From the NCBI GenBank assembly GCA_964496575.1, contig CAZCAC010000173.1, positions 1 through 16,163 of the forward strand: 16,163 bases of DNA, in the 5' to 3' direction. Source of the stretch: CAZCAC01 sp964496575 (lineage in GTDB: Bacteria > Planctomycetota > UBA1135 > GCA-002686595). This document shows positions 7,788 through 13,949 of the stretch, piece by piece (position 1 is the stretch's first letter; every line of letters begins with the position of its first letter). The notes beneath the pieces are model-generated. The model was not told the origin of the DNA and did not search any database. It worked only from the letters and a program-made list of their open reading frames with translations. The translations under genes and the position numbers were made by a program.

Positions 7788-10078
7788 ACGAAGCGATCGA
7801 GGATCTCCTGGCCGAGTTCATCGAACGCCGCGAGGCGGGGGAGGAGCTCTCCGTCGAGGGTTTCGCTGCCGAGCATCCCGAGACGGGCGAGGAATTGCGC
7901 GAAGCCCTGACGGCGTTCGGACGCATCGACCGGATGTTCCCCGAGTCGAGCCCGATCGCCGATGCGCCGGAACGGATCGGATCCTATCGGGTCGAGGCCG
8001 ACCTGGGACGCGGCGGCATGGGCCGGGTGCTTCGCGTGACCCACCCCGACCACCCGGAGCGCGCCTTCGCGCTCAAGCAGCTCCACCCCGCCCTCGCCGC
8101 GCTCCCCCGGGCGCGCGAGCGATTCCGCCGCGAGGGCGAGCTGCTCGCTCGACTCGACCATCCCGGCGTGGTCAAGATCCTCGCCGTCGAGAAGGAAGCG
8201 ACGCCGCCCTACCTGGTCATGGACCTGGTCGACGGGAGCTCGCTGGCGGAGATCCTGCGCAAGGCGCGGCGCCGGCGATCCACCGGAATGGAGATCGACG
8301 AGGCGCTCGAGTTGCCCGGCGACGGCCCGACTCACCAGCGCGCGGCGAGAATCGCGCTGGAGCTCGCGCGCGCCGTGAGCGCTCTGCACCTTCAAGGCCT
8401 TCTGCACCGCGACCTGAAACCCGCGAACGTCGTCCTCCGGGAAGACGGCCGTCCGGTGCTGATCGACTTCGGCCTGGCGGTACACGACGAGAGTGCGACG
8501 CTCACGGCCAGCGGGGACCTCCTGGGAACGCCTCACTACATGTCGCCGGAACAGGCTCGAGGCGAGCGCGCCGATCGACGCACCGACGTGTACGGGCTGG
8601 GAGTCGTGCTGTACGAGATGCTGACGTTGAAGTCGCCGCACCCCGGCCAGGATGCTCTCGAGGTGCTCCGGCACATCCAGCGCAGGCCGGTTCCATCCGT
8701 TCGGCGATCGAACGCCGGCGTTCCACGCACCCTCGGATTCGTGGTCGGGAAGGCGCTGTCCTTTCGACGAAAGCGACGGTACGGGAACGCGGAGGAGCTC
8801 GGCAGTGACCTCGAGGCCTCGCTGGCCGGGCGGGCTCCGCAGGCGCGAGCGCCGGGTCTGCTGGACCGGCTGGAGGATCAGCTGCGGTTCCACTCGAAGC
8901 GGAGCGCGGCGATCGCGATCCTTCTGCTGTTCGTCTCGCTCGCCCCCTGGCTCACGGACTCCTCCTCCGGAGTGAAGACCGCTCTGCGCGCCGAGGCGCT
9001 GCGCGAGGCGACGCTCGCCTGGGTGGCGGAGGACGCGACGGAGCTCGAAGTCGCGACGAGGCGCCTGAGGGAGCTCGACGCTTCCGCCGCGCGAATCGAC
9101 TTCTTCGAGGCCCAGCTGCGCGATGAGCTCCCAGGCATGACCGGCGACGCCGCGGTCGACTCCCTCGCGCGGGGTCTTCGAGCTGCGAAGGAAGACGACA
9201 CCGCCGCGGCCGTCGAGGCGTTCGGTCTCGCCGCGGAGCAGTCGCCCGACTGGGCGTTGCCGGTGCTGCTCCTGGGACGCGCCGCCCGAGACGCGGGTGA
9301 CGACGACCGCGCTCAGCGAGAGCTCACCGCCGCGGCCCGGCTCTTGCCCGAGTCCGCGGCACTGGCGCTGGAGCTCGCCGAGCTTCACCTCGACCACGAC
9401 CGCCTCGACGATGCGAAGCGCGAGGTCGAGCGCGTGCTCGACGAGAACGCGGAAGACTGGCGACTGTGGTCGACGTTGGCTCAGGCCCGTGCAAAGAACG
9501 GTGAGCCGCAAGCCGCCCTCGAAGCCGTCGTCGAGGCGATGCGGCTCGTTTCCGTGCCGCAGACGAAGTTGCTCAACCTCTACGCAGCGACCGTCGACCG
9601 GCTCGGAGATCACGAGAAGGCGCGCACCATGTTCCGGGAGATGCTGGCCGAACAGCCGAAGAGCTCGGTGGTCCAGTTCAACATCGCGTACTCCTACGAC
9701 CTGGAGTGCCGGCTCGAGGAGGCGCGCGAGGCCTACGTCCGGACGCTCGAGATCGACCCCGAGAGCTTCCGCGCGATCGTCGCGCTGGCCCACCTCGCTG
9801 CCGGATCGAACCGCGCGGAGTGTGAAGCCTGTCGCGCGGCTCTGGCGCGGACCCCGGATCTCCTCGACCCCGAGTGTGCGGAGCGACGGATCATCGAGGC
9901 GATCGAGCTGGATCGCTGCGAAACGCCCTGGCTGGCGGGGTTCGCCGAGAGCATCGCGAACCGCGTCGATCGAAGGGAGGCGATCGCTCGCGCTCTCCGC
10001 GCCGTCATCGAGGACGCGGAAGTCGACGAGCGCGTGGTACGCGTGGAACGCGCGCTACGGCGGCTCGAGGGGCGGTGA
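7784..10078 (+). CDS. Transmembrane Ser/Thr protein kinase with C-terminal TPR region
   Basis: A 764-residue Hanks-type kinase. A helical leader of about 65 residues precedes the kinase domain (about 66-350). The glycine loop is GRGGMG (75-80), the ATP-binding Lys is K98 in FALKQL, the catalytic loop is HRDLKPAN (208-215), the metal-binding motif is DFG (229-231 region), and SPE (254-256) closes the activation segment. All residues needed for activity are present. The activation segment (ESATLTASGDLLGTP) is rich in Ser/Thr that could be autophosphorylated. One membrane helix lies at about 374-390 (AAIAILLLFVSLAPWL). The remaining 370 residues are mostly TPR-like repeats, probably outside the cytoplasm and acting as sensor or scaffold. 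Coupling to the sigma factor suggests that kinase and sigma act in one pathway. Confidence 0.92.
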   Translation: MNEAIEDLLAEFIERREAGEELSVEGFAAEHPETGEELREALTAFGRIDRMFPESSPIADAPERIGSYRVEADLGRGGMGRVLRVTHPDHPERAFALKQLHPALAALPRARERFRREGELLARLDHPGVVKILAVEKEATPPYLVMDLVDGSSLAEILRKARRRRSTGMEIDEALELPGDGPTHQRAARIALELARAVSALHLQGLLHRDLKPANVVLREDGRPVLIDFGLAVHDESATLTASGDLLGTPHYMSPEQARGERADRRTDVYGLGVVLYEMLTLKSPHPGQDALEVLRHIQRRPVPSVRRSNAGVPRTLGFVVGKALSFRRKRRYGNAEELGSDLEASLAGRAPQARAPGLLDRLEDQLRFHSKRSAAIAILLLFVSLAPWLTDSSSGVKTALRAEALREATLAWVAEDATELEVATRRLRELDASAARIDFFEAQLRDELPGMTGDAAVDSLARGLRAAKEDDTAAAVEAFGLAAEQSPDWALPVLLLGRAARDAGDDDRAQRELTAAARLLPESAALALELAELHLDHDRLDDAKREVERVLDENAEDWRLWSTLAQARAKNGEPQAALEAVVEAMRLVSVPQTKLLNLYAATVDRLGDHEKARTMFREMLAEQPKSSVVQFNIAYSYDLECRLEEAREAYVRTLEIDPESFRAIVALAHLAAGSNRAECEACRAALARTPDLLDPECAERRIIEAIELDRCETPWLAGFAESIANRVDRREAIARALRAVIEDAEVDERVVRVERALRRLEGR

Positions 10079-10235
10079 TCGCGAATAGCGATCCCGGTCC
10101 TTCCCGACACCCCTTGCCCTCCGGCCGCGGATGCTCGACCCTAAGAGGAGCACCTCAAAGGACTCGAGGGCGACCGGGCGGAAAAAGGAGAGGTCCGTGA
10201 GCCGAACCGTCGCGCCCCGACGCTTCGGCGGGGAT

Positions 10236-10329
10236 ACGGAGTCGTAGCAATCTCCGCCACCAACGAGGGGCAGGCCACTGTTTCCCGCGACCTGCCCCTC
10301 GTTGGTGGCGGAGACTGCTACGACTCCGT
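10236..10329. terminator. 39-bp near-perfect inverted repeat between convergent genes (probable bidirectional terminator)
   Basis: Bases 10236-10274 pair with 10291-10329 around a 16-nt loop, with 38 of 39 positions complementary. The only mismatch (10250/10315) is A-C on the plus-strand RNA but a G-U pair on the minus-strand RNA. It starts 157 nt after the kinase stop and ends 1 nt before the stop of the FG-GAP gene at 10331. The position fits transcription termination for both genes. The stem is far longer than an ordinary intrinsic terminator and neither side has a T-tract. A small separate stem (GATCGC/GCGATC, 10077-10093) overlaps the kinase stop codon. Confidence 0.6.
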
Positions 10330-10330
10330 G

Positions 10331-11464
10331 CTACCAGAAGACCAGGAACCCGTTCGTCGTGTTGGACAACGTGCCACAGGGTCCCCCCGGATCGCGGTAC
10401 CAGACCTGGTAGGTTCTGGGCCCTGACCACGGCTGGGCGTCGGTCACCGAGGAGATCGGCGGATCGCCCACGTAGGGACCGTACGACACATCGCCGTTCG
10501 GGTCCGTGGGCTTCGTCCGGATTCGCTGGACGTTGCCTCCCGCGCAGCGGAGTCCGTCGTTGAAGGGGATGCCATTCCCACCGCTCACCTTGTTGTTCCC
10601 CTGGAAGAACAAGGCGAAGTTGTTCGGGGTGGCGCCCCTGACGTCGAGAGTGAGCGTGTCGGGATCGGTGGTCCCGCGGACGGAGAGCAACGCACCGGCT
10701 CCCCCGACGTTCGCGCATCCCGCGTCGTCGTCCGCATTGCCGCAGATGGCGCTGGCGAGCGGGCAGAGACAGTAGGGAGTACAGTCCCCCCAGCCGCCGA
10801 AGAAGCGCGGGGCGATCCCCTCACCTCCGCCGTGTGTCGGGTCGCCCGTGATCACCCAGTGCTCCGCGACCGAGACGGCGTTGCCGAATCCGCCATCCCC
10901 GCGGATCGCCGTCTCTCGAGTCCACCGAGCGAACCCCGCATCCCACCAGTACAGGTGAAGCCGCTGATGATCGCCCACGGCGAGCCGTAACAGGCCGGGG
11001 GGCGGCACCCAGATCGACACGTCCACGCCGAAGTTGCTCGAATAGCCGTCGCCTTCGAGCTTCTGGACCTCGGACCACGTACCACCCGAGCTCTCGAAAA
11101 CGTAGACCGCCCCCACGTCCGTCGTGTCGGGGGGCGGGTTGGGGTCTTCGCCGGGCGCTCCTACCACGATCCAATCGCCGGCGATGGAGACGGAGGACCC
11201 GAACCGATCGTGAACCACTCCGTCGGAGGCCGTGAGCTTCTGCACCTCGCTCCACACCCCTCCGATCTTCTGGAACACGTAGGCGGCGCCCGTCTCGCCC
11301 GCGTCGCGGTGCGCGCCGATCACGGCGAGGTCCCCGTCGACCGCGACCGCTCCACCGAACTGCTTGTCAGCGGATGGATCCGAGGGGCGTAGCGGCCCCG
11401 ACTCGACCACCATCGCCTCGGCGTCCTCGCTCCTGGTCGCGATTTTGGAAAAGGGCGGAATCAC
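10331..11464 (-). CDS. FG-GAP repeat protein without visible signal peptide (possibly 5'-truncated)
   Basis: A 377-residue protein. Residues about 35-220 hold FG-GAP/integrin-alpha-like repeats (DKQFGGAVAVDGDLAVIGAH, DRFGSSVSIAGDWIVVGAPG, SEVQKLTASDG), which fold into a beta-propeller. Residues about 225-377 are a Cys-containing domain (CGNADDDAGC, ALFFQGNN, FNDGLRCAGG, YQVWYRDPGG, NTTNGFLVFW) that also ends the divergent protein starting at 11624. Such proteins are normally exported, yet the start used here, GTG at 11464, gives no signal peptide and no clear SD. The frame stays open upstream for 21 more codons to a TGA (11528-11530) without an ATG or GTG and without a hydrophobic run. Either the true start is atypical or the 5' end has been lost. 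Function beyond a surface or secreted propeller is unknown. Confidence 0.7.
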   Translation of the reverse strand: MIPPFSKIATRSEDAEAMVVESGPLRPSDPSADKQFGGAVAVDGDLAVIGAHRDAGETGAAYVFQKIGGVWSEVQKLTASDGVVHDRFGSSVSIAGDWIVVGAPGEDPNPPPDTTDVGAVYVFESSGGTWSEVQKLEGDGYSSNFGVDVSIWVPPPGLLRLAVGDHQRLHLYWWDAGFARWTRETAIRGDGGFGNAVSVAEHWVITGDPTHGGGEGIAPRFFGGWGDCTPYCLCPLASAICGNADDDAGCANVGGAGALLSVRGTTDPDTLTLDVRGATPNNFALFFQGNNKVSGGNGIPFNDGLRCAGGNVQRIRTKPTDPNGDVSYGPYVGDPPISSVTDAQPWSGPRTYQVWYRDPGGPCGTLSNTTNGFLVFW

Positions 11465-11588
11465 CGCACTGAATCCGGATCCTGGTTCGTTCCTACTCCA
11501 GCCAAAGTACAGCTGCCAGGTACGGACTCAGGCAATCCCTGTTGACTCGGCGACACGCGACTCCGACTGGATCAGGATGCCCTACCAC

Positions 11589-11617
11589 TGGACAACACCC
11601 CGACCTTCCCGTGGGAT
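11589..11617 (+). promoter_or_regulatory. Candidate promoter TGGACA-17-TGGGAT for the secreted FG-GAP gene
   Basis: TGGACA (11589-11594) and TGGGAT (11612-11617) are separated by 17 nt. The -10 ends exactly 6 nt before the ATG at 11624, so the transcript would begin at or next to the start codon. No SD is present. The -35 matches 5 of 6 consensus bases; the -10 is weaker. Confidence 0.4.
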
Positions 11618-11623
11618 GTACCC

Positions 11624-13195
11624 ATGATGAAGAGCCCTTTCGTTCTCTTGTTGCTCTCCCTGCTGACTCCCTGCGCGGCTGCCCAGGAGTGGATCTTCGA
11701 GGTCCTCGACGCCCCCCTCGTGCCCGCGGGAATCACGCCCGGGTCCTACCTCGGTCGGGAGATTTCCGTGGCCGGGGACGCCCTGGTCGCTTCCAGCCCC
11801 GGGCTCGACAGCGGTCAGTCAGGCAGCGCCTGGGCCTTCTGGAGGGCGGGCGGCACCTGGCAGGCGGGCCAGGAGATACTACGCTCGAATCCTGAGGTCA
11901 CCGACGGTTTCGGGAAGAGCCTGGCCTCCACCGACGACACCCTGGTGATCTCCGCTTCCGAGCACTCGTTCGGCCCGCGTCTGTACGTGTTCGATCGCAC
12001 GGGGAACGCCTGGGTCGAGAGTCAGATCCTGTCCAAGCCCGGGGCGACTTCCTTCTTCGGCCTCCACCTGGCCCTCGATGCCCAGCGTCTGGTGATCGCC
12101 GACGTGGGCGTCGGCGCCCAGGCGACTCACGTCTACGCGCGAACACCGGCGGGGTGGATTCTGGAGCAGACCCTCCCTGGCCACGCGGGCCACGTGACGA
12201 TCGACGGGGACACCCTCACGACCATCACGAACGGGAATCAGGTGACCATCTTCGAGCGTTCCTCCGGCAGCAGGAACCAGGTGGCGAGCTTCCCGTTCGG
12301 CGGAGTCATCCAGCGACCGGACCTGAAGGGGGACCTGCTCGTCGTGCCCGCCCTGAACGAGTTGCGCCTCCACGAGCAGATCGGCGGTCAGTGGGTCAGT
12401 ACGCACCGGCTGCGCTCCTCGATCCGGTACTCCGGCGGTAGCGCCTACGCGTCGATCCACGGGGACCGGATCGCGGCGATCTCCTCTCCCCTCCAGCATG
12501 GTCAGGACGCCTGGGTGAGTATGTGGATCCGGGAGTCCGAGCCCGCCGGCCTGGGCGCCGCCTGGTCCGAACGCAAGCTCATCGAGGTGCTCGGTTCCGC
12601 GACCGAGGTCAGGCTGACCGCCGACTTCGACGGGGAGACGCTCGCCGTGGGAAACTGGACGTTCAATCCCCCCGGATCGGGGACTCCCCGGACCGGGGCC
12701 GTCTTCACCGGTGAGCTCTCTGCGGCCTCGGAGCTCTTCGGCGACAGCTACTGCCACGGGGACACGAATCAGTGCCCCTGCGGCTTCTCCACCACCTTTC
12801 CCGGCAGCCTGGGGTGCGAGGGGTCGACCCTGGGAGCGCTGCTGGTCGGCTCGGGCTCCGCGTCCGTGGCCGCGGACGCCACGCAGATGAACGCCTTCGG
12901 GCTGCCCGGTCGGGTTCCCGCCCTGCTCTTCTGGGGAGCTCCGAGGGTCGGGAGCCCCGCGCCCTTCGGTAACGGCCTGCTCTGCGTCAGCGGCCCCTTT
13001 CACCGCGCGGGCGTTCGGTGGGGCAGCTCTTCGGGTGCGGCGACCTGGGACGATGGGCCCTCGACGTTCGGCCCGGCCGGCTCGATCGCCGCGGGGGACG
13101 AGATCGCCTTCCAGGTCTACTATCGAGACCCCGACGCCTTCTGCGGGCAGGGCTTCAACCTGACGAACGCGTTCAGGATGTTCTTCACGCCCTGA
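11624..13195 (+). CDS. Secreted FG-GAP-like beta-propeller protein
   Basis: A 523-residue protein with a clear signal peptide (MMKSPFVLLLLSLLTPCAAA, cut before QEW). ATG 11624 and ATG 11627 are equally possible starts. Residues about 35-370 carry degenerate FG-GAP-type repeats (LGREISVAGDALVASSPG, DGFGKSLASTDDTLVISAS, FFGLHLALDAQRLVIADV), which predict a beta-propeller. The last 150 residues are the same C-terminal domain as in the neighbouring minus-strand protein, with matching landmarks: CPCGFS, GCEGS, ALLFWGAP, FGNGLLCVSG, FQVYYRDP and NLTNAFRMFFTP. The domain is common at the end of secreted planctomycete propeller proteins; I know no proven role, and surface attachment or sorting is possible. 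The gene is divergent from its relative and convergent with the ACT regulator, 16 nt away, with no obvious terminator between. Confidence 0.82.
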   Translation: MMKSPFVLLLLSLLTPCAAAQEWIFEVLDAPLVPAGITPGSYLGREISVAGDALVASSPGLDSGQSGSAWAFWRAGGTWQAGQEILRSNPEVTDGFGKSLASTDDTLVISASEHSFGPRLYVFDRTGNAWVESQILSKPGATSFFGLHLALDAQRLVIADVGVGAQATHVYARTPAGWILEQTLPGHAGHVTIDGDTLTTITNGNQVTIFERSSGSRNQVASFPFGGVIQRPDLKGDLLVVPALNELRLHEQIGGQWVSTHRLRSSIRYSGGSAYASIHGDRIAAISSPLQHGQDAWVSMWIRESEPAGLGAAWSERKLIEVLGSATEVRLTADFDGETLAVGNWTFNPPGSGTPRTGAVFTGELSAASELFGDSYCHGDTNQCPCGFSTTFPGSLGCEGSTLGALLVGSGSASVAADATQMNAFGLPGRVPALLFWGAPRVGSPAPFGNGLLCVSGPFHRAGVRWGSSSGAATWDDGPSTFGPAGSIAAGDEIAFQVYYRDPDAFCGQGFNLTNAFRMFFTP

Positions 13196-13211
13196 CCGAG
13201 GCCGCGCTGGA

Positions 13212-13871
13212 CTAGCCGGAGAAGTACCCGAGGAGCGTCGAGAACGCCCGCTCCACCTGCTCTCGCTGGATGATCAGGGTCAGCTCGGTATAGGTCGAGA
13301 TCACCTCGACGATGCTCACCTCCTGCCAGGCGAGCTGTCGCAGGATCGGGTAGTGCACGCCGGGGATCGAGACCGCCTCGATCGGAAACTTGACCACGAT
13401 CGCGGAGAGGTCGTCGAGGCAGGAGACCTGCGTCTCGTCGGCGAAGATCCGCTCGACCATCGGCTTCAGCGGGGAGCTGACGATGATCGTCGACTCGAAG
13501 ATCCCCTGGGTGAAGGTGACGAAGGTGTCGCTCCGCCCGCGGACCTCGTCGAGGAGGCGCTTCTGGTTCTCGATCGACGAGTCGGACCGGAGGAAGGTGA
13601 ACTCGCTGAGGTTGGAGCGCACGGTGAGATCGCCCGAGGCGCGCAGGAGCTCCTCGCCGCCGCGCGCCGGACGCTCGGTCAGGGTGGCTCCGAGGCGCTT
13701 CAGCGCCATCACGATCGAGCTCTCGCTCACGTCCTTGAGCAGCGTCGCCTCGACCTGCGGCTTCAGCTCCCGGGCCAGGGCGGAGAGGTTCAGGACCCCG
13801 CGGGAGAGGCCTTCCTCGAGGAAGGGGGAGGTGGTGACGACCTTGCGGATCTCTTCGGCGACGGTGATCAT
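13212..13871 (-). CDS. ACT-domain regulator (COG2150-like) with helical N-terminus
   Basis: A 219-residue protein. The C-terminal part (about 150-217: DDLSAIVVKFPIEAVSIPG, YPILRQLAWQEVSIVEVIS, YTELTLIIQREQVERAF) is an ACT domain resembling those at the end of aspartokinases. Residues about 85-150 look like a second, more divergent ACT-type unit. The first 60 residues are helical (SRGVLNLSALARELKPQVEA, SSIVMALKRLGATL) and could be a DNA-binding or dimerising helix-turn-helix. There is no kinase domain. Proteins of this layout are annotated as predicted regulators of amino-acid metabolism. The start at 13871 gives a protein matching the conserved part and sits 6 nt after a good -10; the open frame to 14228 runs into the divergent lyase gene. 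The context suggests it controls that lyase in response to an amino acid; this is inference. Confidence 0.8.
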   Translation of the reverse strand: MITVAEEIRKVVTTSPFLEEGLSRGVLNLSALARELKPQVEATLLKDVSESSIVMALKRLGATLTERPARGGEELLRASGDLTVRSNLSEFTFLRSDSSIENQKRLLDEVRGRSDTFVTFTQGIFESTIIVSSPLKPMVERIFADETQVSCLDDLSAIVVKFPIEAVSIPGVHYPILRQLAWQEVSIVEVISTYTELTLIIQREQVERAFSTLLGYFSG

Positions 13872-13877
13872 GTTGGA

Positions 13878-13906
13878 AATATAACCGATGGGGAAATTTT
13901 TGTCAT
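13878..13906 (-). promoter_or_regulatory. Promoter ATGACA-17-TATATT of the ACT regulator, leaderless
   Basis: Read on the minus strand, ATGACA (13906-13901) and TATATT (13883-13878) each match consensus at 5 of 6 bases, with the optimal 17-nt spacer. The -10 ends 6 nt before the ATG at 13871, so transcription should start at or beside the start codon; no SD is present. It lies in a locally AT-rich stretch. Confidence 0.6.
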
Positions 13907-13927
13907 ATCTTTCGAGAAATTTGACAA
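13900..13927. promoter_or_regulatory. Inverted repeat TTGTCA-N16-TGACAA, possible operator
   Basis: A perfect 6-bp inverted repeat (13900-13905 and 13922-13927) spans the back-to-back -35 boxes of the divergent ACT regulator and lyase genes. GAAATTT also occurs twice as a direct repeat (13893 and 13916), 23 nt apart. Part of the symmetry comes from two similar -35 boxes, so an operator role is only a suggestion. Confidence 0.35.
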
Positions 13928-13949
13928 CCAGCTGCTTTTGGCCGAGGAT
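13921..13949 (+). promoter_or_regulatory. Candidate promoter TTGACA-17-GAGGAT for the lyase gene
   Basis: A perfect -35 TTGACA (13921-13926) is followed after 17 nt by GAGGAT, which keeps the important A2 and T6 of a -10. The hexamer overlaps the ATG at 13948. If this promoter is real, translation must begin downstream, for example at ATG 14008. If ATG 13948 is right, the -10 lies elsewhere. Confidence 0.35.

Noticed and set aside
7727..9793. 688-codon open frame antisense to the kinase.
   Set aside because: The sense strand encodes a complete kinase with all conserved motifs; the antisense frame is compositional.
7000..10243. The 12-mer GACTCCGTATCC at 7000-7011 recurs inverted at 10232-10243, next to the long hairpin.
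   Set aside because: Shared 12-mers are expected by chance in a window of this size, and the match does not extend.
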